A DNA stretch of 40,085 nt from Gemmatimonadaceae bacterium (GCA_014379355.1 JACMLX010000129.1:1-40085); one strand, 5' to 3'. Shown: positions 1 to 8,403, counted from the stretch's first letter. Numbers and translations are program-made. The notes: generated by a model from the sequence alone, not told the origin.

Positions 1-1
1 C

Positions 2-970
2 AGCGACTCGATGATGGCCGCGCTGTCGGATGCGGCGGGTGCCATCGACAGTACGCCGCTGTCGAAGAGCGGCATGGCTTCTCGCACCGGCCCGGTGCAG
101 GGCGCGTTGCGCGTCGGCACGCGAACGTCGACCGCCGCCGCGTCGCCGCTCAGCGCGTCGGTGCCAGCTGTTGCGCGCGTGCTCGTGCTTGGCGACGCGA
201 CGTGGGAATCACGCTTCCTCATCGCGACATTCGAGGAAGATGGGTGGCCCGTGGACGCCGCCGTGACGCTGTCGCCGAAGGTGCGCATCACACAGGGGGC
301 CGCCACCCTCCCATCCCGCGGACGGCACAGTGTGGTCGTCGTGTTGCCGGGTACCCCGTCATCCACGATTGCGGCCCTGCCGGCGTTCGTGCGAAGCGGT
401 GGTGGCCTCGTGATCGTGGGCCGCGCGGCGCGCATCGGTGCGCTCGCATCGCTGCGCGCCGGCACGCCAGGAGCGACGGTCGACGGCGAGGTCGGCGCGG
501 AAGCGTCGGACGCTGCGAGACACGGACTCGACCTCGTCCCGATCTCATCGCTCGTCGCGGGTGCCATCTCTCTCGAGTCGCGGGACGGGAAGATCGCCGT
601 CGCAGCGCGACGCGTCGGCGCCGGACGTGTGGTGCAGGTGGGCTACGACAATTCGTGGCTCTGGCGCATGGCGGGCAACGACGACGCGCCCGTCATGCAT
701 CGGCGCTGGTGGACCGCGTTGCTCTCCGGTGTGGTGCCGATGTCTGCACCGGTGAGTCGCATCGCGCTCGATCCGGCCCACGACACGCTCGACGCTGCAC
801 CGATCGCGGCTTTGGCGCGTGATCTCGGTCTGCCGACGGTGCAGGCGCAGGGCACGGCAATCCGCTCGCAATCGTTCATCGAACATCTCGACGCGCAATG
901 GCTGCTTGCCCTGGCCGTTCTGTCACTGGTGGCGTCGTGGACGCTGCGTCGCTGGAGAGGTCTCGCATGA
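2..970 (+). CDS. C-terminal part of a membrane-anchored protein with an amidotransferase-like domain (5' end outside window)
   Basis: The reading frame is open to the left edge of the window, so the visible 322 residues are the end of a longer protein; the ATGs at 11 and 14 are probably internal. The middle part alternates hydrophobic strands and glycine turns (LVLGD, VVVVLPG, GGGLVIVG), which resembles the class I glutamine-amidotransferase-like fold found in BatA-like and VWA-type membrane proteins. A short tract follows, with YDNSWLW and RRWWTALLSG. One hydrophobic helix near the C-terminus (WLLALAVLSLVASW) is followed by RRWRG, which fits a single membrane anchor with the tail in the cytoplasm. 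The function is not known. Its stop overlaps the next start (ATGA at 967-970), so the two genes are probably cotranslated. The family call is tentative because the N-terminal domains are missing. Confidence 0.6.
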   Translation, partial: SDSMMAALSDAAGAIDSTPLSKSGMASRTGPVQGALRVGTRTSTAAASPLSASVPAVARVLVLGDATWESRFLIATFEEDGWPVDAAVTLSPKVRITQGAATLPSRGRHSVVVVLPGTPSSTIAALPAFVRSGGGLVIVGRAARIGALASLRAGTPGATVDGEVGAEASDAARHGLDLVPISSLVAGAISLESRDGKIAVAARRVGAGRVVQVGYDNSWLWRMAGNDDAPVMHRRWWTALLSGVVPMSAPVSRIALDPAHDTLDAAPIAALARDLGLPTVQAQGTAIRSQSFIEHLDAQWLLALAVLSLVASWTLRRWRGLA

Positions 971-1893
971 CGGTCGCATACGTGTCGCATTCCGACTGCG
1001 GCCGACACGACACGGGCTGGAATCATCCGGAGCATGTCGGGCGGTTGCGCGCCATCCCCCGCGCGCTGCGTTACGACTTCGAGCTCTTCGACACGATCGA
1101 GCACCGGGAGGGACGTCACGCGACGACGTCGGAATTGTCGCTGGCACACGACGAGCCTCACATCGAGCGTGTCCACGCAATGGTGGAGAGTGGCGGCGGG
1201 CGTCTCGACGCCGACACGGTGGTGAGCCCGGGCAGCTGGGATGCGGCCACGGCCGCCGTCGGCTGTGTACTCGACGGCATCGACTGGGCCTTCGACGGCA
1301 CCGTGCAGCGCAGCTTCTGCGCCGTGCGCCCGCCCGGCCACCACGCGCTGCGTGGTGGCGCGATGGGATTCTGCGTGTTCGGCAACATCGGCATCGGTGC
1401 TCGCTACGCGCGCACGGTGCACGAGGCCGAACGTGTGCTGATCGTGGACTGGGATGTGCATCACGGCAACGGCACGCAGGACCTGGTACAGCACGATCCG
1501 GGCATCCGCTTCATCAGCATGCATCAGTGGCCGTGGTATCCGGGCACCGGCGCCGCGGAGGATCGCGGTCCGCACGGCAATGTCTGGAATGTTGCGATGC
1601 CGCCCGCGTTGCCGCCGATGGACTATGTCGATGCACTCACCGCTGCGATCGATACGGCCACCGCTGCGTGGACGCCCGACGTCGTGCTCGTGTCGGCCGG
1701 GTTCGATTGTCTCGCCGGTGATCCACTCGGTGGATTCACGCTCGAGATGGAGCACATCGACCACCTCACGCGGTTGCTCGTCGCTCGCGCGACAGCGTGG
1801 TGCGATGGGCGTCTCGTCAGTGCACTCGAAGGGGGCTACGATCCGGTGCGACTCGGCGATGCATGCGTGACACACCTCCGGGCGTTGCGATAG
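967..1893 (+). CDS. Histone deacetylase family (AcuC/HdaH-like) zinc deacylase
   Basis: This 308-residue protein has the hallmarks of the arginase/deacetylase fold: RPPGHHA with the paired catalytic histidines, DWDVHHGNGTQ with a zinc-binding Asp and His, SAGFD with the second metal Asp, and a C-terminal EGGY. Bacterial members remove acetyl or other acyl groups from small amines, polyamines or lysine side chains; the substrate here cannot be read from sequence. No signal peptide is visible, so it should be cytoplasmic. The start at 967 is chosen because its ATG overlaps the upstream stop (ATGA) and because MTVAYVSHSDCGRHDTGWNH matches the usual family N-terminus. An upstream in-frame start at 898 lies inside the previous gene. 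All metal and catalytic motifs look intact, so it is probably active. Confidence 0.93.
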   Translation: MTVAYVSHSDCGRHDTGWNHPEHVGRLRAIPRALRYDFELFDTIEHREGRHATTSELSLAHDEPHIERVHAMVESGGGRLDADTVVSPGSWDAATAAVGCVLDGIDWAFDGTVQRSFCAVRPPGHHALRGGAMGFCVFGNIGIGARYARTVHEAERVLIVDWDVHHGNGTQDLVQHDPGIRFISMHQWPWYPGTGAAEDRGPHGNVWNVAMPPALPPMDYVDALTAAIDTATAAWTPDVVLVSAGFDCLAGDPLGGFTLEMEHIDHLTRLLVARATAWCDGRLVSALEGGYDPVRLGDACVTHLRALR

Positions 1894-1909
1894 GCATGGA
1901 CCTCCGCGG

Positions 1910-1961
1910 TATCTTGCGTCATATGCGAGTCACCCCTTTCCTGCCGGCGGCCACTGCGTGA
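1910..1961 (+). promoter_or_regulatory. Possible corA promoter and 12-codon leader ORF
   Basis: A TATCTT hexamer (1910-1915) has a TTGCGA hexamer 19 bases upstream (1885-1890), a weak match to a sigma-70-type promoter. Seven bases downstream, an ATG at 1923 opens a 12-codon frame reading MRVTPFLPAATA that stops at 1959-1961. The stop overlaps a GTG at 1958 that is in frame with corA (GTGA). No Shine-Dalgarno sequence precedes the ATG, so it would have to be translated from a near-leaderless message. This could be a short coupled leader peptide or chance. Confidence 0.25.
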
Positions 1962-2023
1962 GCCGGAAAAGTCGCCGAACGCGGCCACTCCCGCCCCGGC
2001 TTCGTCGCGGAGACGACACGCGG

Positions 2024-3088
2024 ATGGTGAGCACGCAGGAAATGGACGCGACCGAAGCGGTGGAGCGCGGAGAAACGCCGCGACTGGCGGTCGCGGCCAG
2101 CAGCGTGCCACGCATCGTCTATGCAATCTTCGGGTCGCCGGTTCGCACCGATCTCCATCCGGTCGAACTGCGTGACCTGGTCGCGTCGAACGACATCAAG
2201 GGCACGCTCTGGGTCGATATCGACACCGACAGCCGGCATCAGGTCGCGCTGCTCGAGAAGGTGTTCGACTTTCATCCGCTGGCCGTCGAGGATGCGCTCA
2301 ACCCGCAGAGCCGCGTCAAGTTCGACGAGTACAAGAATTCGCTCTTCGTGATCGTGCGCGGACTGCGCTTCTGCGACACGACCGACGATCCATACGACGT
2401 GGAGACGTACAATCTCTGCTTCTTCCTCACCAAGAATCTGCTCGTCACCGTGCACTCGGGCCCCAGCCTGCCGGTCGACACCGTGTACGAACGGATGCTG
2501 GCCAATCCCGACCAGCTCCAGCGTGGTATCGAGCGTGTCGCACACGCCCTGATGGACATCACCGTCGACGAGTATTTCCCCGTCCTCGACAAGATCGACG
2601 AGTTCGTGGATGGGCTCGAGGAGCGCGTCTATGCGCGCTTCGACAGCGATGTGATGCGCGACGTCTTCGCGGTCAAGCGACTGGTGCTCTCGATGCGCCG
2701 CCATCTCATGCCTCAGCGCGAGGTCTTCAACATCCTCACCAATCGCCCGACGCAGTTCCTGCCGCCGGAATCGCAGGTGTGGTTCCGCGACATCTATGAT
2801 CACGTGCTGCGGATCAACGACGCCGTCGACACCTATCGCGAACTGCTCGCCAACGTGATGGACAGCTACCTCTCGCAGGTCTCGAACCGGCTCGGCCAGG
2901 TCACCAAGGGCCTCAGCGTGATCGCCACGCTGAGCGTGCCATTCGTGGTGGTGAGCGGTATGTGGGGCATGAACTTCAACGACATCCCGCTCTCGGATCA
3001 CGCGCACGGCTTCTGGATCATGCTCGCGGTGCAGCTCGGACTCGGGGCTTTCCTCGTCTGGCTGCTCCGCAAGTGGGGTTTGCTCTGA
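2024..3088 (+). CDS. corA: CorA-family magnesium/cobalt transporter
   Basis: A 354-residue CorA-type channel that lets Mg2+ (and Co2+ or Ni2+) enter across the inner membrane as a homopentamer. The long N-terminal part is the cytoplasmic alpha/beta funnel domain (WVDIDTDS, HPLAVEDAL, VTVHSG), followed by the long stalk helix. The C-terminus holds two membrane helices. The first ends in the signature G-M-N at about residues 315-317, within GMWGMNF; the second ends in the basic RKWGLL. The chosen start, ATG 2024, has GGAG 11 bases upstream. GTG 1958 would add 22 arginine-rich residues and overlap a short leader ORF, so the true start is uncertain. The stop overlaps the next start (TGATG), so the gene is coupled to the GvpL/F-like gene. 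Confidence 0.93.
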   Translation: MVSTQEMDATEAVERGETPRLAVAASSVPRIVYAIFGSPVRTDLHPVELRDLVASNDIKGTLWVDIDTDSRHQVALLEKVFDFHPLAVEDALNPQSRVKFDEYKNSLFVIVRGLRFCDTTDDPYDVETYNLCFFLTKNLLVTVHSGPSLPVDTVYERMLANPDQLQRGIERVAHALMDITVDEYFPVLDKIDEFVDGLEERVYARFDSDVMRDVFAVKRLVLSMRRHLMPQREVFNILTNRPTQFLPPESQVWFRDIYDHVLRINDAVDTYRELLANVMDSYLSQVSNRLGQVTKGLSVIATLSVPFVVVSGMWGMNFNDIPLSDHAHGFWIMLAVQLGLGAFLVWLLRKWGLL

Positions 3089-3753
3089 TGGCCACGCCGG
3101 GGTCGCTGGGTGCGGTCGCGTCGGCGCGAGGGTCGGCATTCCGGTTGATCGGTGTCGTGTTCTCGAACACGATCAACGATGTCGTGCGACTGTCGGGACC
3201 GGGCGCCCATGGCATCACGTTCCGTGACGTCGCCGCGGTCGTGCGACCGTGCGCCAATCGCAACGAGCAGCCGTCCGAAGCCGCCTTCCTCGACCATCAC
3301 ACGCTCGTGGCTGGTCTGTCGCGCGGCTACACGATCCTTCCCGCTCCGCCACTCACGACCTTTCGCACCGCCGCGAGTGCGCTCCAGTGGCTCGAACTGC
3401 ATGCCGTGGCACTCAGCGATGGACTCGCCTACGTCGATGGGCGTGCCGGAGCGCGGGTGACCGCGATCCGCGACATCGCGGGTGCGACCTCCGATCCATC
3501 GGTGCTGCCCCCCTCGGCCGCAGCGATCGAGTCGTTCCGGGTCCTGCGCCGTTACGCGACGGCCACTGTGCCTGTCTCCTCCGGCACCGTCGGAGACGGG
3601 ACGACGATCGCCACCGAGGCGTTCCTCGTCGAGCGCGCCTCGTGGGAACGCTTCGCTGCCGAAGTCACGGCCGAGGACGTGCGTTCACCCGGTCTCGTGC
3701 TTCGCCTGACCGGGCCGTGGCCCGTGTACGACTTTGTCCGACTGCAGTTTTAA
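3088..3753 (+). CDS. GvpL/GvpF-like protein (orphan gas-vesicle-family protein)
   Basis: A 221-residue soluble protein. Three parts fit the GvpL/GvpF family plan. The N-terminal half has a strand resembling the usual LAAVV segment (FRDVAAVVR). A central HHTLVAGLSRGYTILP corresponds to the family's H-x-x-V...VLP region. The end carries FLVERASWERFAAEV, then LVLRLTGPWPVYDFV, close to the family's terminal L-x-L-T-G-P-W-P-P-Y-x-F. The FGT motif that normally follows VLP is degenerate here (PLTTF). No GvpA shell protein or other gas-vesicle gene is visible within 40 kb. GvpF/L proteins are accessory or minor components of gas vesicles, but isolated homologues exist whose role is unknown. The start overlaps the corA stop (TGATG), and the kinase gene begins 20 bases after its end. 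The assignment rests on motif reading, mainly the C-terminus. Confidence 0.65.
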   Translation: MATPGSLGAVASARGSAFRLIGVVFSNTINDVVRLSGPGAHGITFRDVAAVVRPCANRNEQPSEAAFLDHHTLVAGLSRGYTILPAPPLTTFRTAASALQWLELHAVALSDGLAYVDGRAGARVTAIRDIAGATSDPSVLPPSAAAIESFRVLRRYATATVPVSSGTVGDGTTIATEAFLVERASWERFAAEVTAEDVRSPGLVLRLTGPWPVYDFVRLQF

Positions 3754-3773
3754 CTCCACCCACCCCGTCGTAG

Positions 3774-4778
3774 ATGTTCTGCCCTGACTGCGGCACCTGG
3801 AATCGAGCGGCGGCGCCGAACTGCGTGCGCTGCGGTCACGCGCTGCCGAATGTCGCCGCGCCGCCAGTGGACGTGCCGGACGCGGAGATCACGGCACTCC
3901 GCCGAGCGACGGGTGGACGGTTCGCGATCGTCCGTCGGATCGCCAGCGGCGGGATGGCGCATGTGTATGAGGCGTCCCATTCGGTGCTCGGACGGCGCGT
4001 CGTGATTAAGGTGCTGTATTCGCATCTCGCACGTGATCCGGAGATGCGCGAAAGATTCCGGCGCGAGGCCGAAGCCGCCAGTCGCCTCAGCCACCCGAAC
4101 GTGTGCACGATCCTCGACGCCGGCGTGACGAAGGACAGCACCTTCGTCGTGATGCCGTTTCTCAGCGGCGGCTCTCTGGCCGATCGCCTCGCCCGGCATC
4201 GCACGGTGCCACCGATGGAGAGTGCGGCCATCGTCGCACAGATCGCCACCGGTCTCGATCATGCACACCGTCATGGCATCGTGCATCGCGACGTGAAGCC
4301 CGACAACGTACTGTTCGACAGCGACGGCACGTCACTGATCACCGACTTCGGCATCGCGACGGCCGGATTTCACAAGGGCCTGACCGGCACCGGGCGCGCG
4401 ATGGGCACGCCGCATTACATGTCGCCCGAACAGGCGATGGGCAAGCCGGTCGACGGTCGCAGTGATGTGTATGCGTGCGGGGTGATGCTCTATGAAATGC
4501 TGGCCGGCGTGCCGCCATTCGACGGCGAGGACTCATACGCGGTGGGCTACAAGCATGTGCACGAGATGCCGACGCCACTGGATGTGACCGCACCGGCCGT
4601 GTCGCCGATGCTGTCGCAGATCACGATGCGCTGCCTCGCGAAGGCCGCCGGTGAGCGATATCAGCGCGGCACCGATCTCGCCGACGCCCTGATCCGCGTG
4701 ATTGATTCCACGACACTCGATACGCCCGCGGTTCGCGCCGCGCGACTCGGCCGGTTGACACCGTCACTCGCGCCATGA
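3774..4778 (+). CDS. Zinc-ribbon Ser/Thr protein kinase (Hanks type)
   Basis: A 334-residue kinase that should phosphorylate Ser or Thr of cytoplasmic partners. A short zinc ribbon (C3-x2-C6, C17-x2-C20) comes first. The kinase domain spans about residues 50-320: a glycine-rich loop (IASGGMAHVYEA), the ATP lysine in VVIKVL, the catalytic loop HRDVKPDN at 171-178 with D173, DFG at 191-193, and GTPHYMSPEQ as the activation and substrate loop. All catalytic residues are present. Unlike many bacterial Hanks kinases it has no membrane helix or external sensor domain, so it should be soluble, with the zinc ribbon as the only extra module. No Shine-Dalgarno sequence precedes the ATG. The stop overlaps the epimerase start (ATGATG). 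A PP2C phosphatase that could oppose it is encoded at 26482-27633. Confidence 0.95.
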   Translation: MFCPDCGTWNRAAAPNCVRCGHALPNVAAPPVDVPDAEITALRRATGGRFAIVRRIASGGMAHVYEASHSVLGRRVVIKVLYSHLARDPEMRERFRREAEAASRLSHPNVCTILDAGVTKDSTFVVMPFLSGGSLADRLARHRTVPPMESAAIVAQIATGLDHAHRHGIVHRDVKPDNVLFDSDGTSLITDFGIATAGFHKGLTGTGRAMGTPHYMSPEQAMGKPVDGRSDVYACGVMLYEMLAGVPPFDGEDSYAVGYKHVHEMPTPLDVTAPAVSPMLSQITMRCLAKAAGERYQRGTDLADALIRVIDSTTLDTPAVRAARLGRLTPSLAP

Positions 4779-5806
4779 TGCGCCTCAAGACCGAAGTGGT
4801 CACCGTGCACACGACGCACCCGTTCGTGATCGCACGCGGCGGGTCGAGTGAGTGGCGCGTGGTGTGGGTCCGGCTGATCGACGAGGATGGCGTGGAAGGA
4901 TGGGGTGAAGCCGCACCCAGTCGCTTCTATGGTGAGACGGCTGATACGGTGCTTGCCGCGCTCGAACGCCTGCGTGCCATCATCGAGGGCGCGCATGCGT
5001 CCGATATCGAGCTGATCGAGTCGGCGATGGTCACCACGCTGCGTTTCAACGCCGCGGCACGCTGCGGCGTGAGTGCCGCGTTGCACGATCTCCAGGGCAA
5101 GCGGCTTGGTGTACCGCTCTGGAAACTGTGGGGGCTGACACCCTCGGCCAGCCCACGCAGCAGCTTCACGATCGCCATCGCCGCCGATGAGGACACGCTG
5201 CGCGCGCGGGTGCGTGAAGCGGTCGCCGCGGGGTATCCGATTCTCAAGGTGAAGCTTGGCAGCGATCGCGATCGCCGCATCATCCAGCTTGTGCGGGATG
5301 AAGCGCCGGACGCGATCCTGCGCGTCGATGCGAATGCCGCCTGGACGCCGAAGCAGACGCTCGCGATGGCACCGCTGCTGACGGAACTGTGCGTCGAGTT
5401 CATCGAGCAGCCGCTGCCGCCGACCGACATCGATGGCTTGCGCTTCGTGCGCGATCGCTGCGACCTGCCCATCGTTGCCGACGAAAGTTGCCTCGTCGCG
5501 ACGGATGTGGCGAAGCTGGTGGGTGTCGTGGACGGTGTGAACCTGAAGCTGGCCAAGTGTGGGTCACTGCGCGAAGCGCTGCGCATCATCCACACGGCGC
5601 GGGCGCACGGCATGCTGGTGATGGCCGGCTGCATGATCGAGACATCGCTCGGCATCACGGCCGCGGCACATCTTGGCCCGCTCCTCGATGCGGTCGATCT
5701 GGATGGTGCCGCACTGCTGCGTGATGATCCGTTCGTGGGCGCGACGATCACCAACGGCGTCGTGACGTTGCCGACCGCGCCGGGTCTCGGTGTGACGCGG
5801 CGCTGA
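4775..5806 (+). CDS. Dipeptide epimerase (L-Ala-D/L-Glu epimerase-like, enolase superfamily)
   Basis: This 343-residue protein belongs to the muconate-lactonizing/dipeptide epimerase branch of the enolase superfamily. Visible catalytic and metal residues are K158-V-K160, D185 in DAN, E211 in EQP, D236-E237 in DES, and K258 and K261 in LKLAK. The C-terminal DLDGAALL fits dipeptide epimerases, where an Asp pair contacts the substrate amino group. The family abstracts the alpha proton beside a carboxylate with Mg2+ help and interconverts L-Ala-D-Glu and L-Ala-L-Glu, so stem peptides from peptidoglycan can be degraded. Other dipeptide specificities are possible. The ATG at 4775 overlaps the kinase stop; ATG 4778 is an equally good start. 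The presence of murQ, anmK and nagZ in the same window supports a role in murein peptide use. Confidence 0.85.
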   Translation: MMRLKTEVVTVHTTHPFVIARGGSSEWRVVWVRLIDEDGVEGWGEAAPSRFYGETADTVLAALERLRAIIEGAHASDIELIESAMVTTLRFNAAARCGVSAALHDLQGKRLGVPLWKLWGLTPSASPRSSFTIAIAADEDTLRARVREAVAAGYPILKVKLGSDRDRRIIQLVRDEAPDAILRVDANAAWTPKQTLAMAPLLTELCVEFIEQPLPPTDIDGLRFVRDRCDLPIVADESCLVATDVAKLVGVVDGVNLKLAKCGSLREALRIIHTARAHGMLVMAGCMIETSLGITAAAHLGPLLDAVDLDGAALLRDDPFVGATITNGVVTLPTAPGLGVTRR

Positions 5807-5831
5807 CGGTTCGCGGTGGTAACTTTCCACC

Positions 5832-8123
5832 GTGAATCCAATGCTCGTCGCCGTCGCACTGCCCGTCGCGGTACCGCGTGCGTATGTGTACGCGGTGCCG
5901 GAGCCGCTGCGCGCACGTGTGGTGCCCGGATCTCGCGTCGTCGTGCCGCTTGGCGCGCGCACGCTGATCGGTATCGTGACGGCGATCGACGTTCCGTCGC
6001 CGGCCAAGGGGAAACTGCGCGACATCGTCAGCGCGCCGGATGCTGATGCGGCGTTGTCCGCACCGCTCCTCGCGCTCGGCCGATGGATGTCGCGCTACTA
6101 CGCCGCGCCGCCCGGCATCGTGTTGCGTGCGATGCTGCCCGTCGCGCTCACGGGCGCTGCGGTCCCCGTGGCACCGATCAAGCGGCAACGTGTCGCACGC
6201 ATCGCGAAAACGCTCGAAAGCCTGCTCGAGCGCGATACCCTCTTCAAGCGTGCGCCGAAGCAGCGCGCACTGTACGAACTGCTCGAATCGCTCGGTGCGT
6301 CGCATCCGGCACGCGCGTTGGTCGTACAGGCCGGCGTGACGGCCGCTGTGCTGACGCAACTCGTGACGCGCGGGCTCGTGCGTATCGAGCAGGCGCCGAT
6401 CGCGCGTGATCCGTTCGCGACACGTGCAATCGCGGCCGCCCGGACCCTCGTGCCGACCGATGCGCAGCGAAACGCGATCGCACAGCTGATCGCACTCCCG
6501 CCTGGCCAGGGTGCGTTGCTGCGCGGCGTCACGGGCAGCGGCAAGACGCTGGTGTACATCGAGTACCTGCGCGATGTGATCGAGAAGCGTGATCAGGGCG
6601 CGATCGTGCTGGTGCCTGAAATCGCACTCACGCCCCAGACGGTGGATCGCTTCCGCACCGCGTTCGGCGACCGCGTCGCCGTGCTGCACTCGGCGTTGTC
6701 GGACGGTGAACGCTTCGACGAGTGGGCCTCGATCAGCCGGGGTGAAAAGCGTATCGTGGTCGGCGCGCGATCGGCCATCTTCGCGCCCGTGCATCGGCTG
6801 GGTGCGATCGTCGTCGACGAGGAGCACGAAGCGACGTACAAGCAGGGTGACTCTCCGCGCTACCATGCGCGTGACCTCGCACGCGTGCGTGCGGTGGCGG
6901 AGCAGGCGACGTTCGTGCTCGGCAGCGCGAGCCCGAGTCTCGAAAGCTGGACGCAGGCGCAGCGCGGCGAACTGCTGCTCCTCGAATTGCCGGAGCGCGC
7001 CGGTGGTGCCCAGCTGCCGACGGTGCACGTGATCGATCGGCGGAAGGAGTCCGCTGCCACGCGCGCCGCAGTCGTGCGCACGGGCACCACGACGACGCTG
7101 CAGGGCACGTCGTTCGGACACGCCATCACGCCCGCGCTCGAGAAGGCGCTCGCCGAGCGCCTGGCGCGTCGTGAGCAATCGATCCTGCTGCTCAATCGTC
7201 GCGGCTACGCGCACTTCATGCAGTGTGGCGATTGCGGCTTCGTCTCCCAGTGCCCGAACTGCGCCATCGCGCTCACCTACCATCGCACGCCCGAGCGTCT
7301 CGCGTGCCACTATTGCGGTCATCGCGAAGCACCGCCGGCGCACTGCCCGAACTGCGGCGGTCCGCCGATGCGCGAACGCGGACTTGGCACGCAGCAACTC
7401 GAGCGTCTGCTGACCGAGCGCTGGCCCGAGGCGCGTATCGCGCGCATGGACATGGACACGACCGGCGCGAAGTGGGCACACGCGACGATCCTCGATCGTG
7501 TCGGATCGGGTGAGGTCGACATTCTGCTCGGCACACAGATGATCGCGAAGGGACTCGACTTCCCGAACGTCACGCTCGTCGGCGTGATCGACGCCGACGT
7601 CGGGATCAACCTTCCGGACTTTCGCGCCAGTGAGCGGTGCTTCCAGCTGCTCAGCCAGGTGGCCGGACGCGCGGGCAGGGGCGCGAAGGGAGGGGAGGTC
7701 TTCATCCAGACGCGTGAACCGACGCATCACGCCGTGACGTGTGCCGTCACGCACGACTATCTGCGCTTCGCCGGTGAGGAGCTGGAAGGCCGTTCACGGC
7801 CTGCCTATCCGCCGATGCTGTTTCTGGCCAACGCCGTGATCAGCGGCACGGAGGAGATTGCGACCGGCGATGCCGCACGCGCGGTTGCCGACTGGACGCG
7901 TCGCCTGATCCACACGCGGATGCCCGGCGCCGTCGAAGTGGTCGGCGCCGCTCCCTGTCCCGTCGAGCGCATCAAGCAGCGCTGGCGCTGGCACTTTCTG
8001 GTCAAGAGCGCCGACACCGACGCGCTCGGCCGCATCGGTCGCTACATCGTCGAACATGGCCCCGTCCCCAGCACCGCCGGCATGCGCCTCGCCTGGGACC
8101 GCGATCCTGTCACGCTGCTCTGA
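5832..8123 (+). CDS. priA: Primosomal replication protein PriA (3'-5' helicase)
   Basis: PriA restarts stalled forks by recognising D-loops and loading the replisome. The 763-residue length is normal. An N-terminal DNA-binding part is followed by the helicase core, with Walker A GVTGSGKT at 232-239, DEEH at 329-332, GSASPSLES, and C-terminal lobe motifs GTQMIAKGLDFPNV and QVAGRAGRG. The zinc domain inserted in the core has all eight cysteines (465, 468, 474, 477, 492, 495, 505, 508). The GTG at 5832 is the likely start; ATG 5841 is an alternative. No Shine-Dalgarno sequence is seen, but TAACTT (5820-5825) ends six bases before the GTG, so the message may be leaderless. The convergent gap behind it holds a large inverted repeat. 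Confidence 0.96.
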   Translation: MNPMLVAVALPVAVPRAYVYAVPEPLRARVVPGSRVVVPLGARTLIGIVTAIDVPSPAKGKLRDIVSAPDADAALSAPLLALGRWMSRYYAAPPGIVLRAMLPVALTGAAVPVAPIKRQRVARIAKTLESLLERDTLFKRAPKQRALYELLESLGASHPARALVVQAGVTAAVLTQLVTRGLVRIEQAPIARDPFATRAIAAARTLVPTDAQRNAIAQLIALPPGQGALLRGVTGSGKTLVYIEYLRDVIEKRDQGAIVLVPEIALTPQTVDRFRTAFGDRVAVLHSALSDGERFDEWASISRGEKRIVVGARSAIFAPVHRLGAIVVDEEHEATYKQGDSPRYHARDLARVRAVAEQATFVLGSASPSLESWTQAQRGELLLLELPERAGGAQLPTVHVIDRRKESAATRAAVVRTGTTTTLQGTSFGHAITPALEKALAERLARREQSILLLNRRGYAHFMQCGDCGFVSQCPNCAIALTYHRTPERLACHYCGHREAPPAHCPNCGGPPMRERGLGTQQLERLLTERWPEARIARMDMDTTGAKWAHATILDRVGSGEVDILLGTQMIAKGLDFPNVTLVGVIDADVGINLPDFRASERCFQLLSQVAGRAGRGAKGGEVFIQTREPTHHAVTCAVTHDYLRFAGEELEGRSRPAYPPMLFLANAVISGTEEIATGDAARAVADWTRRLIHTRMPGAVEVVGAAPCPVERIKQRWRWHFLVKSADTDALGRIGRYIVEHGPVPSTAGMRLAWDRDPVTLL

Positions 8124-8155
8124 TTTCATCACATGTTCGTCGCCCAGCGCTGCAT

Positions 8156-8302
8156 GACGAACACTTTCACGCGGGGCTCGCGAAGAACGCGGGGGAAAGA
8201 CAAAAGCTGTTGGAACTGTGTCTCGCGATCGCAGTTCCAATAGCGCTTTGCAGTTGCGCTTCCTCGCGTTCCCCGCGAGTTCCGCGTGAAAAGTCTTGTG
8301 TC
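8156..8302. repeat. Family 1 inverted-repeat element in the priA/MFS convergent gap
   Basis: Two arms of about 35-40 bases (about 8158-8198 and 8261-8302) are imperfect reverse complements, both built on ACTTT(T)CACGCGG, CTCGCG and GAACGCG blocks. Between them is a second, perfect 9-bp inverted repeat, TTGGAACTG (8210-8218) with CAGTTCCAA (8232-8240). The same arm type and the same TTGGAAC hairpin recur at 25156-25580. It lies only in the gap between two convergent genes. It could act as a bidirectional terminator or be a non-autonomous mobile palindrome; no transposase is present. Confidence 0.7.
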
Positions 8303-8310
8303 GGCGCGCG

Positions 8311-8400
8311 ACGTTCAAGGATGGCTCCTTCGAGGTGCGCGGCTATCGCGAAGTCGGTGGCACGGTCGATCCGGTGGAGCAGCATCCTCCGGATCACTGA
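8311..8400 (+). pseudogene. Possible C-terminal gene remnant
   Basis: This stretch reads as 29 codons with coding-like third-position GC, ending in TGA: TFKDGSFEVRGYREVGG, then TVDPVEQHPPDH. In frame upstream there is a stop at 8287-8289, inside the right arm of the inverted repeat, and only a TTG at 8296 could start it. It looks like the tail of a gene whose front was lost, perhaps when the repeat arrived. The protein family is not recognised. Confidence 0.35.
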
Positions 8401-8403
8401 CGT

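Noticed and set aside
5748-7754. A 668-codon minus-strand frame opposite priA
   Set aside because: Same reason: it is a shadow of PriA, with Arg/His-rich composition and no domain.
8156-8302. CRISPR array or tRNA/rRNA genes in the repeat-rich gaps
   Set aside because: The repeats are inverted, not evenly spaced direct repeats with spacers, and no cloverleaf or rRNA sequence is visible.
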